A stretch of 64,000 nt of DNA from assembly GCF_003999975.1 (NCBI RefSeq), contig NZ_RJAC01000001.1, forward strand, positions 1 through 64,000, read 5' to 3'. Positions within the stretch are counted from its first letter, which is position 1; each line of letters begins with the position of its first letter. This DNA comes from Actinoplanes solisilvae (GTDB taxonomy: Bacteria; Actinomycetota; Actinomycetes; Mycobacteriales; Micromonosporaceae). A program made the position numbers and the translations under genes. Below, piece after piece: positions 29,919 through 38,807 of this stretch. The notes under the pieces were generated by a model, which saw nothing but the letters and a program-made list of their open reading frames with translations, was not told where the DNA came from and did not search any database.

Positions 29919-30398
29919 TCAGGCGGCAGCAGGCCTGCCCGGGTCGTCGACCGGCTTGTAACGGGACCCGCCGCAGGCCGTGCCGGCGGCGGTGCAGGGG
30001 CGCGCCCGCCGGCGTTCCGGGCCGTCGTCGGTCTCGACCTCGTCGACGTGCACCGGTCGCAGACTGCCGTCCGGGGCGGCCAGGACGTAGCGGGTGGGGT
30101 CGAGCGTGTCGTCCGGAAGCATGATTTCGATCTCTAAACGGACGGCGACGGCGCTCGCCGCGGTGGACTCGGCGATGTTCTCGGGCGCCAGGTAGACATC
30201 GATGAGCGTCGGGAAGTCACCGCCGACCCGGTAGACGTCGCAGAGCACCGCTCCGTCGACCGGATCGGGCCCGAGCGGCACAACCGTGCGCTCCAGGGCC
30301 CCGGCGAGCGCGCCGTGAACCCGATCGCCGGAAAGGGACGACTGGGCCGCCCAGTTCCAAAGGCCGCCTGTCGGATCGCTGTCAGCCATACCGAACAT
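29919..30398 (-). CDS. Hypothetical protein
   Basis: A 159-residue soluble protein that I do not recognise. It has no signal peptide or membrane segment. The middle, [41 protein letters not shown], looks like a compact beta-rich domain; the C-terminus is basic and has two cysteines. The start ATG 30398 (GAGGG 11 bases upstream) or ATG 30389 is uncertain. It lies 26 bases upstream of miaB on the same strand and may be in its operon. Real by coding character and position. Confidence 0.6.
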   Translation of the reverse strand: MFGMADSDPTGGLWNWAAQSSLSGDRVHGALAGALERTVVPLGPDPVDGAVLCDVYRVGGDFPTLIDVYLAPENIAESTAASAVAVRLEIEIMLPDDTLDPTRYVLAAPDGSLRPVHVDEVETDDGPERRRARPCTAAGTACGGSRYKPVDDPGRPAAA

Positions 30399-30527
30399 GG
30401 TGGACAATGCCCTCGTTCCGCACTCTCTGTGTTACCGCTCCGTGACCATTCTCGGTGTGAACCGATACAAGGGCACACATAGAGTGTGCCCATCCGGGTG
30501 ATCCGTAGACAGGACGGTGGTCCAGCA

Positions 30528-31271
30528 GTGTCCGACGAGGCTCTCATCGTCCTCGACGAAGTGAACAAGTGGTTCGGCCCCCTCCACGTTCTCGACGACG
30601 TGAATCTCTCCGTCGCCAAGGGCGAGGTGGTGGTCGTGATCGGACCCTCCGGATCGGGGAAGTCCACGCTCTGTCGTGCGATCAACCGGCTCGAGCCGAT
30701 CAACACCGGAACCATCACGTTCGACGGTCGTCCGCTTCCCGCCGAGGGCCGCCCGCTGGCGAAGCTGCGCAGCGAGGTCGGCATGGTCTTCCAGTCCTTC
30801 AACCTGTTCGCGCACAAGACGATCCTTCAGAACGTCATGCTCGGCCCGGTCAAGGTGCGCAAAGAGAAGTCCGCGATCGTGCGCGAGCGGGCCATGTCCC
30901 TGCTCGACCGGGTCGGCATCGCCAACCAGGCCGACAAATATCCGGCACAGCTCTCGGGCGGTCAGCAGCAGCGCGTGGCGATCGCGCGGGCCCTGGCGAT
31001 GCAGCCCAAGGCGATGCTCTTCGACGAGCCCACCAGCGCTCTCGACCCCGAGATGGTCGGCGAGGTGCTCGAGGTGATGACCTCGCTGGCCCGCGACGGC
31101 ATGACGATGGTCGTCGTCACCCACGAGATGGGCTTCGCGCGGCACGCGGCCAACCGGGTGGTCTTCATGGCCGACGGCCAGCTCGTCGAGCAGGCGCCCC
31201 CGGAGGAGTTCTTCACCAACCCGCGGAGCGAGCGGGCGAAGGACTTCCTCTCCAAGATCCTCACGCACTGA
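30528..31271 (+). CDS. gluA: Glutamate ABC transporter, ATP-binding protein GluA
   Basis: A 247-residue ATPase of a polar-amino-acid ABC importer. Walker A is GPSGSGKST, the Q-loop is [11 protein letters not shown], the signature is LSGGQQQR, Walker B is [11 protein letters not shown], and the switch histidine is in VVVTHEMGF. It closely resembles GluA of the corynebacterial/streptomycete gluABCD glutamate uptake system. I chose GTG 30528 (GGTGG seven bases upstream), which gives the usual family length; GTG 30486 is an in-frame alternative with a 14-residue non-conserved extension. First gene of gluABCD. Confidence 0.9.
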   Translation: MSDEALIVLDEVNKWFGPLHVLDDVNLSVAKGEVVVVIGPSGSGKSTLCRAINRLEPINTGTITFDGRPLPAEGRPLAKLRSEVGMVFQSFNLFAHKTILQNVMLGPVKVRKEKSAIVRERAMSLLDRVGIANQADKYPAQLSGGQQQRVAIARALAMQPKAMLFDEPTSALDPEMVGEVLEVMTSLARDGMTMVVVTHEMGFARHAANRVVFMADGQLVEQAPPEEFFTNPRSERAKDFLSKILTH

Positions 31272-31326
31272 ACCGCCCTCGGGCTCGCAGACTGTTTACG
31301 GCGTCCCGATCGATAAAGGAGAAATC

Positions 31327-32211
31327 ATGCGTTTGACACGGGTAGCCGCACTGGCAACAGCCTCGGCTCTGGCGTTCGGCCTGGCCGCTTGCGGTGGCGA
31401 CGACGCGGGCAGCGACGACGCCGCGGTGAGCGGCGGCAAGTCCTTCGCCGCGGGCAGCACGATGGAGCGGCTCAACAAGGCTCAGGTCGTCAAGGTCGGC
31501 ACCAAGTTCGACCAGCCCGGCTTCGGTCTCAAGGGCCTGTCGGGCAAGCCTGAGGGCTTCGACGTCGAGATCGCGAAGATCATCGTCAAGGAGCTCGGCA
31601 TCCCCGAGGACAAGATCGAGTTTGTCGAATCGCCCTCGAAGGTCCGCGAAGACGTGATCATCAACGACAACGTCGACTTCGTCGTGGCGACCTACACGAT
31701 CAACGACAAGCGCAAGGAGCGGATCGCGTTCGCCGGTCCGTACTACGAGGCCGGCCAGAACATCATGGTGAAGAAGGACGACACCTCGATCACCGGCCCC
31801 GACTCGTTCAAGGACGGCACGAAGAAGGTCTGCTCCGTCACCGGCTCGACCCCGGCTGAGGAGATCAAGAAGCACGTCAAGGACGTCGCCAGCCAGGTGG
31901 TGCTCTTCGACACCTACGACAAGTGCCGTGACGCGCTCAAGGGCGGCCAGGTCAACGCCGTGACGACCGACAACGTCATCCTCCTCGGCTACATCGCCAA
32001 GGACGAGACGTCGTTCAAGCTCGCCGGTGACAACTTCACCAAGGAGCCCTACGGCATCGGCGTCAAGAAGGACGACACCGCGTTCCGTGGCTTCATCAAC
32101 GACACGCTGGACAAGGCCTTCCAGGACGGCTCCTGGAAGAAGGCGTGGGACGACACCGCCGGCAAGTTCGGTGCCGAGCTCGGCACCGCTCCCGCCGTCA
32201 ACCGCTACTGA
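31327..32211 (+). CDS. gluB: Glutamate ABC transporter, substrate-binding lipoprotein GluB
   Basis: A 294-residue extracellular solute-binding protein anchored as a lipoprotein. The signal peptide ends with lipobox LAAC, so Cys22 is lipidated. The mature part has the family-3 pattern GFDVEIAKIIVKELG, VDFVVATYTINDKRKERIAFAGPYY and a two-cysteine pair (KKVCSVTG and DKCRDAL). It captures glutamate and delivers it to GluCD. AAAGGAG precedes the ATG by five bases, one of the strongest ribosome sites in the window, consistent with high expression of a binding protein. Confidence 0.9.
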   Translation: MRLTRVAALATASALAFGLAACGGDDAGSDDAAVSGGKSFAAGSTMERLNKAQVVKVGTKFDQPGFGLKGLSGKPEGFDVEIAKIIVKELGIPEDKIEFVESPSKVREDVIINDNVDFVVATYTINDKRKERIAFAGPYYEAGQNIMVKKDDTSITGPDSFKDGTKKVCSVTGSTPAEEIKKHVKDVASQVVLFDTYDKCRDALKGGQVNAVTTDNVILLGYIAKDETSFKLAGDNFTKEPYGIGVKKDDTAFRGFINDTLDKAFQDGSWKKAWDDTAGKFGAELGTAPAVNRY

Positions 32212-32256
32212 TCCACCTGAATACCTGATTCGAAGGACTGGGGAGAAGCCGAACCC

Positions 32257-32967
32257 GTGAATGTACTCATCGATAAGTTCGACGTCTTCGCGGGCGGCTT
32301 CTGGCTCACCTTTCAGATCTGCATACTCGCTGCGATCGGCGCCCTGATCCTGGGCGCCGTCGTGGCGGTGTTGCGCATCTCGCCGGTGCCGCCGCTGCGG
32401 GCACTCGGCACGGCCTACGTCACCGTGTTCCGCAACATGCCGCTGACCGTGGTCATGTTCTTCGCCGCGTTCGGGTTGCCCGCTCTCGGATCGAACGCCA
32501 ACTTCCTGCGCATCCCCGTGATCGACGCGATCTTCACCCGGCTCGGCACGGACCTTCCATACTTTCGCTTCGCCCTGATCGCCCTGATCCTCTACACCGC
32601 GGCCTTCGTCTGCGAGGCGCTGCGCTCGGGCGTCAACGCGGTCTCCCCCGGCCAGGCCGAGGCCGCCCGGTCACTCGGTCTCACCTTCGGACAGAACCTG
32701 CGATACGTGGTGCTGCCGCAGTCCTGGAAGGCCTCGATCGTGCCGCTGGGCTCGGTGATCATCGCGATGATCAAGAACTCCGCGCTGATCGGCTTCTTCG
32801 GCGTCGTCGGTGACCTCTCCTCGACGGCCGACCAGCTCACCGGCGCCGAGGGCTACGCCTTCATCCCCGTCGCCATCGGCATCTCGATCGGATACCTGAT
32901 TATGACCGTGCCGCTCGGCGCCCTCCTCGACCGGATCGAGCGCCGGCAGGCGGTGGCGGCCCGATGA
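32257..32967 (+). CDS. gluC: Glutamate ABC transporter permease GluC
   Basis: A 236-residue inner-membrane permease with about five helices. The ATPase-contact EAA loop is EALRSGVNAVSPGQAEAARSLGLTFGQNLRYVVLPQ. It pairs with GluD to form the pore. The GTG start follows a GGGGAG site at a rather long 11-base spacing. It overlaps gluD by four bases (ATGA), so translation is coupled. Confidence 0.92.
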   Translation: MNVLIDKFDVFAGGFWLTFQICILAAIGALILGAVVAVLRISPVPPLRALGTAYVTVFRNMPLTVVMFFAAFGLPALGSNANFLRIPVIDAIFTRLGTDLPYFRFALIALILYTAAFVCEALRSGVNAVSPGQAEAARSLGLTFGQNLRYVVLPQSWKASIVPLGSVIIAMIKNSALIGFFGVVGDLSSTADQLTGAEGYAFIPVAIGISIGYLIMTVPLGALLDRIERRQAVAAR

Positions 32968-33938
32968 GCCAGCAGGCCGTCCTCTACGACGTTCCCGGCC
33001 CACGTCAGCGCCGGTACACCCAGATCTTCAGCGCCGTCGCCGCGCTGGTGGTGCTGGCCGGCCTCTACTTCCTCGTCTACAAGCCGCTCGACGAGAAAGG
33101 CCAGTTCTCGCTGGAGCTCTGGGGCCCGCTGATCGATCCGGGCAACGAGAACTTCTCCCAGGTCTGGAAGCGCATCGGCATCGGCGCGAAGAACACTCTG
33201 ATCGCGGCCGTGCTCGCCATCGTCGCCTCGCTGGTGATCGGCACCCTGGTCGCCGTTCTGCGGCTGCAGCTCAAGGAGCTCAACCGGCGCCGCTTCACCG
33301 GCCTGGCCGCTCCGGTGTCGATCCTGCTGCGCGGTCTCAGCCTGGCCCTGACCGCGCTCACCCGGGCCTGCGTCGAAATCTTCCGTGGTCTTCCGGTCGT
33401 CATCACGATCTTCTTCGTCGCCCGGGGCTTCCCCGAGTTCGGCATCACCTTCGACACGTTGTGGTACCTGGTGATCGGCCTGACGATCTACAACGGCGTG
33501 GTGATAGCCGAGATCCTGCGCTCGGGTATGGAGGGTCTGCCCCCGGGCCAGCGCGAGGCGGCGGTCGCGATCGGCCTGTCCCCGCTGCAGACGACGGTGA
33601 CGATCCTGCTGCCGCAGGCGTTCCGGATCATGCTGCCCGCCCTGATCAGCCAGTTGGTCGTCGTCCTCAAGGACACCTCGCTCGGCTTCATCATCAGCTA
33701 CGAGGAACTGCTGAACATCGGCAAGCAGATCATCGGTGCCTTGGGCAACCCGATCCAGACCTACACGATCATCGCCGTCCTGTTCATCGCGGTGAACTAC
33801 TCGCTCTCGAAGCTGGCGCAGTACATCCAGCGCCGCCTGGCCCGCGGCCGCAAGACGGCCGGAGTGACCGGTCGGGGCCCCACGGCTCCGGCGGTGCAGG
33901 CCGCGGCGGCCGGCGCCGACGAGGTCAATCCCGTCTGA
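32964..33938 (+). CDS. gluD: Glutamate ABC transporter permease GluD
   Basis: A 324-residue permease, longer than GluC, with an N-terminal cytoplasmic segment, about five to six helices, and an EAA loop EILRSGMEGLPPGQREAAVAIGLSPLQTTVTILLPQAF. The C-terminal 40 residues are a basic and Ala-rich cytoplasmic tail. Its start overlaps the gluC stop. A strong hairpin (33956) ends the operon. Confidence 0.92.
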   Translation: MSQQAVLYDVPGPRQRRYTQIFSAVAALVVLAGLYFLVYKPLDEKGQFSLELWGPLIDPGNENFSQVWKRIGIGAKNTLIAAVLAIVASLVIGTLVAVLRLQLKELNRRRFTGLAAPVSILLRGLSLALTALTRACVEIFRGLPVVITIFFVARGFPEFGITFDTLWYLVIGLTIYNGVVIAEILRSGMEGLPPGQREAAVAIGLSPLQTTVTILLPQAFRIMLPALISQLVVVLKDTSLGFIISYEELLNIGKQIIGALGNPIQTYTIIAVLFIAVNYSLSKLAQYIQRRLARGRKTAGVTGRGPTAPAVQAAAAGADEVNPV

Positions 33939-33955
33939 CTCGTTGCTGTTCCTTC

Positions 33956-33990
33956 ACGATGGCCCCGGCAGCTTGCTCCGGGGCCATCGT
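33956..33990 (+). terminator. Terminator of gluABCD
   Basis: ACGATGGCCCCGG and CCGGGGCCATCGT form a perfect 13 bp stem around a nine-base loop, starting 17 bases after the gluD stop. There is no T run, which is common for actinobacterial terminators. Confidence 0.8.
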
Positions 33991-34008
33991 GCTTGAGAGG
34001 CTTCCTCG

Positions 34009-34509
34009 GTGATCTCCGCGGACGACGCCATCAACCTGCCGTTACGAGCCCAGTTCGAGGTCTTCCTCGACGAGCATCGCCGGGCCCTGCACGACTGCCT
34101 CGACGACCTCACCGAGGAACAGGTTCGCCGGTCGCTGGTGCCGTCACGCACGACCCTGCTCGGTCTCGTGAAGCACGCGACCTTCGTCGAGAAGGTGTGG
34201 TTCGACGAGGCCGTGACCGGGCGTTCTCGCGCATCGATCGGCATTCCCGCCGATGCGGACGAATCCTTTGTCTTGGACGATTCGGACACCATCGCGTCGG
34301 TGCGCGCGTCGTATGTGGAAGCAACCGAGGCCTCGCGGCTCGCGGTGGCCGACCTCGACCTGGACGACAAGTTGCCCGGCAACCGGCGCGGGCCGATCCC
34401 GCTGCGCTGGGTCTACCTGCACATGCTGCGGGAACTGGCGCAGCACTGCGGCCACGCCGACATCCTGCGCGAGCAGCTCGGACTAACGAGCGAGCTCGGT
34501 GACGCGTGA
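34009..34509 (+). CDS. DinB-family (DUF664-like) protein
   Basis: A 166-residue four-helix-bundle protein of the DinB/YfiT superfamily. Three conserved histidines that normally bind a metal are visible: one in [12 protein letters not shown] and two in [13 protein letters not shown]. Family members are thiol-dependent transferases (mycothiol or bacillithiol) or have unknown roles; actinomycetes use mycothiol, so a mycothiol-dependent enzyme is possible. GTG 34009 follows GAGAGG by eight bases. Its 3' end overlaps the end of rny by 27 bases. Confidence 0.82.
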   Translation: MISADDAINLPLRAQFEVFLDEHRRALHDCLDDLTEEQVRRSLVPSRTTLLGLVKHATFVEKVWFDEAVTGRSRASIGIPADADESFVLDDSDTIASVRASYVEATEASRLAVADLDLDDKLPGNRRGPIPLRWVYLHMLRELAQHCGHADILREQLGLTSELGDA

Positions 34510-36204
34510 CTCGCGGACGACCGTGACCCGGATCTGACCCGGATAGGTCAGCTCCTCCTCGATCTGCTTGGCGACGTCGCGGGCCAGCACCGCGGCGCCG
34601 ATGTCGTCGATGTCGTCCGGGCGCACCATCACCCTGATCTCGCGCCCGGCCTGCATCGCGAAAACCTTCTCGACGCCGACCTTGCTCGCGGCGATCTCCT
34701 CGATACGCTCGAGGCGCTTCACGTACGCCTCCAGGCTCTCGCGCCGTGCTCCCGGCCGGCCACCCGAGCAGGCGTCCGCCGCCTGGGTCAGCACCGCCTC
34801 GATCGTCTGCGGCTGCACCTCGTTGTGGTGCGCCTCGATCGCGTGCACGACGTCTTCCGACTCGCCGTACTTGCGGGCGAGGTCGGCGCCGATCAGCGCG
34901 TGGCTGCCCTCGACCTCGTGGGTGAGCGCCTTGCCGATGTCGTGCAGGAACGCCGCCCGCTTCATCGACGGGACGTCCAGGCCCAGCTCGGCGGCCATGA
35001 TGCCGGCGATGTGCGCGGTCTCGACCAGGTGCTTGAGCACGTTCTGGCCATAGCTGGTGCGGTAGCGCAGGCGGCCCAGCAGCTTGATCAGCTCGGGGTG
35101 CAGGTTGGTGATGCCGACGTCGACCAGCGCCTCCTCGGCGGCTCGGTCGCAGAGCTGGTCGACCTCGTTCTTGGCGGTCTCGAAGACCTCCTCGATGCGG
35201 TGCGGGTGGATGCGGCCGTCCAGCACCAGCTTCTCGAGGGTGAGCCGGCCGACCTCGCGCCGCACCGGATCGAAGCAGGAGAGCAGTACGGCTTCCGGGG
35301 TGTCGTCGATGATCAGGTTGACCCCGGTGACCGACTCGAAGGCCCGGATGTTGCGGCCCTCACGGCCGATGATCCGGCCCTTCATCTCGTCGCTGGGCAG
35401 GTGCAACACGCTGACCACGCTCTCGGCGGTCTGCTCGCTGGCGATCCGCTGAATGGCGTCGACGACGATGTGTCGAGCCCGGGTGTCCGCGGTGCTCTTC
35501 GCGTCGCTCTCGATGTCGCGCACCAAAATCGCGGCCTCGCGCTTGGCCTGCGCCTCGATGCTCTCGACCAGCTCGGAGCGGGCCGAGTCGGCGGTCAGGC
35601 CGGCGATCCGCTCGAGCTCGCGGCGCTTCGACTCCTCGGCTCCGGCCAGCGTCAACTCCCGCTCGGCCAGGGCGGACTCGCGGCCGGCGAGGTCGGAGTC
35701 CATCGTCGCGAGGCGGCGCTCGCGCTCGACCAGCCGCTCGACCTCCTCGGCGTGCAGCCGCTCGCGCTCGTCGATGCGGGCGGCCCGGCGCTCGACCTCG
35801 GCCGCCTGTTCCTTCGCGGTCGTGTTGAGCAGCGAGATCTCGCGCTCGCCCTGACGACGGGCGACCATGCGCACCTGCTCGGCGTCGGCCTCAGCCTGAC
35901 GGTGGGCGTGCTCGAGGATCGTGTCGGCCTCGCTGTGCGCGGCCTCGAGAACCCGGCGGGCCTCGGCGCGCGCGGCGGTGGCCTCGGCCTTGGCGGCGGC
36001 GGTCTCGGCCCGTACGGAAGCGGCCTTGGCGTTGGCGTCGTCGACCTTGGCCAGCGCGTCGTCGACCGCCTGGCCCTGTCCCTGGGCGTCCGCGCGAACC
36101 TTGTGCAGCTGGCGCAGCGCGCGGGCGCCGAGCAGCATGCCGGCGACCACGAGGACGCCGAGGACGACGATCGCCACCACCAGCACCCAGTCCAGGGCGG
36201 TCAT
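34483..36204 (-). CDS. rny: Ribonuclease Y
   Basis: A 573-residue membrane-tethered endoribonuclease that initiates mRNA decay. An N-terminal helix (about 5-27, [19 protein letters not shown]) anchors it. A long charged coiled coil follows (about 35-250), then a KH RNA-binding domain ([24 protein letters not shown], about 275-340) and an HD phosphohydrolase domain with HDIGKA near residue 418. The start is ATG 36204, with AGGGAG 10 bases upstream; an earlier ATG at 36240 adds only basic residues. A promoter-like element at 36557-36586 implies a leader of roughly 345 bases with a hairpin near the start codon. The two stops at this end overlap the DinB gene. Confidence 0.93.
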   Translation of the reverse strand: MTALDWVLVVAIVVLGVLVVAGMLLGARALRQLHKVRADAQGQGQAVDDALAKVDDANAKAASVRAETAAAKAEATAARAEARRVLEAAHSEADTILEHAHRQAEADAEQVRMVARRQGEREISLLNTTAKEQAAEVERRAARIDERERLHAEEVERLVERERRLATMDSDLAGRESALAERELTLAGAEESKRRELERIAGLTADSARSELVESIEAQAKREAAILVRDIESDAKSTADTRARHIVVDAIQRIASEQTAESVVSVLHLPSDEMKGRIIGREGRNIRAFESVTGVNLIIDDTPEAVLLSCFDPVRREVGRLTLEKLVLDGRIHPHRIEEVFETAKNEVDQLCDRAAEEALVDVGITNLHPELIKLLGRLRYRTSYGQNVLKHLVETAHIAGIMAAELGLDVPSMKRAAFLHDIGKALTHEVEGSHALIGADLARKYGESEDVVHAIEAHHNEVQPQTIEAVLTQAADACSGGRPGARRESLEAYVKRLERIEEIAASKVGVEKVFAMQAGREIRVMVRPDDIDDIGAAVLARDVAKQIEEELTYPGQIRVTVVRESRVTELAR

Positions 36205-36226
36205 CTCGCCGCGTCTCCCTTCGCCG

Positions 36227-36247
36227 CACGCGCGTCTCACGCGCGTG
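36227..36247 (-). promoter_or_regulatory. Hairpin in the rny 5' leader
   Basis: CACGCGCGT-CTC-ACGCGCGTG is a perfect 9 bp stem with a three-base loop, 22 bases upstream of the rny ATG. It could affect ribosome access or serve as a processing site; this is inference. Confidence 0.4.
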
Positions 36248-36556
36248 GACCCGTTGCGGGATGCCCGACCAAGGCACGGCGACCGCAGGCGTCATCGGTC
36301 CGCGACACCTCGGGGGTGTGCGGGGCCGACCGCGCTCTATATCCGGGGCCTCGGCACTGCGGTCGGGTGCCGGGGCGGCGTCACTCTTCGCTGCCGTGGG
36401 TCGCTTTTCGCGATGTTCGTGTTGCGTCAGCTCGCTGTCGCTTGCTGTCGCTTACTTGCGCTGGCTTTCGCGGCGGCGGCCAAGTGATGCCGTAATGTGA
36501 TGCGATCTATGTTGTGCGTGTTGCATGCGATGGTCGAACAAACCTTGTGTAACGCG

Positions 36557-36586
36557 AGGCTAGGTCGCAAGTGCCACTTCGGTCAA
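36557..36586 (-). promoter_or_regulatory. Putative vegetative promoter of rny
   Basis: On the minus strand TTGACC (36586-36581) and TAGCCT (36562-36557) are separated by 18 bases and resemble an HrdB/SigA promoter. Transcription would start near 36550, giving a leader of about 345 bases before rny. Confidence 0.5.
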
Positions 36587-36662
36587 GGTTCCATGATTCG
36601 GCAGCGGATGGGACTTAGGGCACAGACTTGCTTACGCCCAGCTCACGATAGTGGCGGGCAAT

Positions 36663-37862
36663 TCAGGCGTACCGGGACCAGAGATCGCGGATCGGCTCCC
36701 ACTTCTCGCCCAGACCTTCCGCCCAGTACGCCAGCAGGTAGCCCGCAACGGGGCTCTGTGCGTCATCCCACCACAGCGCACTGATCGTTCTGGTCGCACC
36801 ACTCTCCGTGAGACGGTATGCGTACTCTAGGTAGTTGCCGTTGGTGCGCCCGGAGGGTGAATCCCGTTCGGTGGGCGCGGCGACACCTTTCGTAAGGGTT
36901 CGGGCGTCGTCCGCCTGCGCCAGGACCTTGGCGCGTGCCTTGTCGCGTTCGGCGGTGGAGCTGTACTCGACGAAGATCGCGCTCATGCCGTCGAGCGTGC
37001 AGCGGACCCGGACCTTCTCACCGTCGCCGAGCCTCGGGCCGCCCGGGGAACCACTGCGCGAACAGGTCGACAGGTACGGCAGCCAGCCCTCGGCGATCGC
37101 GGTGAGCCGCGAACCGGCAAAGTCGGGCCGGTTGATCGCGGCCTGATTCCGCTCGAAGACACCCGGCTGACCCGGCTGGGTGGCGCCGCTGGACCGGGCC
37201 TCAGGGGCCGTGAAGCGCCCCGCGAAGAACCCGCCGGTGCCGAAGACCAGCAGACCTGCAACCAGCCCGGCGACGAGCCCGAGACCGAGGCGGCTGCGTC
37301 GGGGTGGCGGGGAGGGCTCGATCCGGCGCCCAGGAGGAGCCGCGAGGCCGTACGGCGTGTCCGCCCAGCCTTCCGGTTGATCAGCGCTGTTGTGAAACGG
37401 GCCGTAGCTCGGCGTCGCGTCACTCGCGGGGTAGGACGACGCAGCCGGATAGGAACGGTCGTTCACGGGGCCCGGGTCGGCGTCGGGGTGGTAGAGGCCA
37501 TCGCTCGCGGGCCGCGGGTCGGCGCTCGGGTGGTAGGGGCCGTCGCTCGCGGGCCGCGGGTCGGCGCTCGGGTGGTAGGGGCCGTCGCTCGCGGGCCGCG
37601 GGTCGGCGCTCGGGTGGTAGGGGCCGTCGCTCGCGGGCCGCGGGTCGGCGCTCGGGTTGGGCTGGCTGCCGCTCGCCGGGTTTGGGCCGCCAGTCGGCTC
37701 AGGACCGTCTTCAGTCACCCAAGCCGCAGCCTGCTCGTCGTGCGGCGAAGCATCGGAGGCGCCTGGTTTGGCCGGCTGTTGCGCGCCGGAGGGCGCGGCC
37801 GGGTCGGCACCCTCCTCGAAGGGACCGTTACCCCGCATGCCGCTCTGCGAGTGCTCGGTCAC
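36663..37862 (-). CDS. Single-pass membrane protein with N-terminal 14-residue repeats, function unknown
   Basis: A 399-residue protein I do not recognise. The cytoplasmic N-terminal half is disordered and rich in Pro, Ser, Asp and Gly, with nearly four perfect copies of SADPRPASDGPYHP (about residues 68-123). A membrane helix (about 205-228, LGLGLVAGLVAGLLVFGTGGFFAGR) leads to an outside domain of about 170 residues, with a possible disulfide pair (LSTCSRSG, RVRCTLDG) and a tryptophan-rich C-terminus. The layout resembles actinobacterial surface proteins with a serine/proline-rich cytoplasmic half. The start GTG 37862 looks leaderless: TAGGAT (37876-37871) lies eight bases upstream. ATG 37880 is an alternative. 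Confidence 0.72.
   Translation of the reverse strand: MTEHSQSGMRGNGPFEEGADPAAPSGAQQPAKPGASDASPHDEQAAAWVTEDGPEPTGGPNPASGSQPNPSADPRPASDGPYHPSADPRPASDGPYHPSADPRPASDGPYHPSADPRPASDGLYHPDADPGPVNDRSYPAASSYPASDATPSYGPFHNSADQPEGWADTPYGLAAPPGRRIEPSPPPRRSRLGLGLVAGLVAGLLVFGTGGFFAGRFTAPEARSSGATQPGQPGVFERNQAAINRPDFAGSRLTAIAEGWLPYLSTCSRSGSPGGPRLGDGEKVRVRCTLDGMSAIFVEYSSTAERDKARAKVLAQADDARTLTKGVAAPTERDSPSGRTNGNYLEYAYRLTESGATRTISALWWDDAQSPVAGYLLAYWAEGLGEKWEPIRDLWSRYA
37501..37656. repeat. 42 bp tandem repeat, 3.7 copies, inside the membrane-protein gene
   Basis: Copies begin at 37501, 37543, 37585 and 37627, and the unit starts TCGCTCGCGGGCCGCGGGTC. They are identical over nearly their whole length, so expansion is recent. 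A diverged half-copy lies just before. Translation on the minus strand gives repeated SADPRPASDGPYHP. Confidence 0.92.
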
Positions 37863-38034
37863 AAGGTCGCATCCTACCAACCAGTGGCGAACGCCGATGT
37901 CTCATGTAGAGCACCATCGATCGCCCGCGCATGCGGCAGGCACGAGGCGGGCGGGGGCGGGTGGACGGCAGACCAAAGACGAAAGAGGTGAAGGCAGGCA
38001 GGTGGAGAGCAAGGGCAGGAGTCGGAGGGCGAGG

Positions 38035-38805
38035 TCAGGAGGTGGGGTCGGCGTCTGAGGCCAGGGCGTCGGGGTCTATCTGGTCGGCGAACTCGGCTGC
38101 TTCGGCGTCGCGGGCGGCCAGGGCGTCTTTGACCGCGCGGAAGGCCACGCCCGCCGGGTAGCCCTTGCGGGCCAGCATGGCGACCAGGCGGCGGAAGACG
38201 GCGTCGGGCGCGCCGGTGGCGGTGCGCAGCTTGCGGTCGACCAGGGCGCGGGCCGTCGCCGCCTCATCGTCGTCGTCGACCGATTCGAGGGCCTCGGTGG
38301 CCACCTCGGCGTCGACGCCGCGCTGGCGCAGTTCGTTGGCGAGCGCCCGGCGGGCCAGGCCCCGGCCGTGGTGACGGCTGGACACCCACGCCCGCGCGAA
38401 CGCGGCGTCGTCGATGATGCCGACCTCGTCGTAGCGGTCGAGGACCTCGGCGATCACCTCGTCGGAGATCTCTTTGCGGGCGAGCACCTTGGCCAGCTCG
38501 GCCCGGGTGCGCGGGCGCACGGCAAGCTGCCGCAGGCAGATCTCGCGCGCCCGTTCGCCCTCGCTCTGCGCCGGCTTGGCGGGCTCACGCCCGTCGGCAC
38601 CCGGTTCGCGTCCGCCGGCGCCTCGCTCGCGCCCGTCGGCGCCGAACCCCCCGGAAGCCCGCCGGCGACGGGTAGGAACGTTGCCGCGTTCCGGATCGTC
38701 GCCGGCGGGGAGCTCGCCGGAGGGGTGGTCATCGTGGGCACGGGCAGGGCGGGGTGGGATCGCGTCCCACCCGCGCCCGGAACGTGCGCCCCGGCGGCCA
38801 GGCAT
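38035..38805 (-). CDS. recX: Regulatory protein RecX
   Basis: A 256-residue modulator of RecA filament activity. The first 80 residues are a disordered Arg/Gly/Asp-rich extension with near-repeats of GADGRE. The RecX core of three-helix repeats follows (EGERAREICLRQLAVRPRTRAELAKVLARKEI; VGIIDDAAFARAWVSSRHHGRGLARRALANELRQRGV; RRLVAMLARKGYPAGVAFRAVKDAL). ATG 38805 lies two bases after the recA stop, so it is co-transcribed with recA. The long N-terminal extension makes the true start uncertain; a later start is possible. Confidence 0.88.
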   Translation of the reverse strand: MPGRRGARSGRGWDAIPPRPARAHDDHPSGELPAGDDPERGNVPTRRRRASGGFGADGRERGAGGREPGADGREPAKPAQSEGERAREICLRQLAVRPRTRAELAKVLARKEISDEVIAEVLDRYDEVGIIDDAAFARAWVSSRHHGRGLARRALANELRQRGVDAEVATEALESVDDDDEAATARALVDRKLRTATGAPDAVFRRLVAMLARKGYPAGVAFRAVKDALAARDAEAAEFADQIDPDALASDADPTS

Positions 38806-38807
38806 GA

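Larger units (their letters stand above)
36205..36662. other. 458-base region without a supported gene (rny leader)
   Basis: No credible gene is seen. On the minus strand it holds a promoter-like element (36557-36586) and the hairpin at 36227. It also has short repeated strings around 36428-36460 (GTCGCTTGCTGTCGCTTAC). A 24-codon hydrophobic plus-strand frame at 36414-36488 has no ribosome site and is not called. Confidence 0.5.

Noticed and set aside
36414..36488. 24-codon hydrophobic ORF on the plus strand in the rny leader
   Set aside because: It has no ribosome site, consists of repetitive leader sequence, and runs antisense to the presumed rny mRNA.
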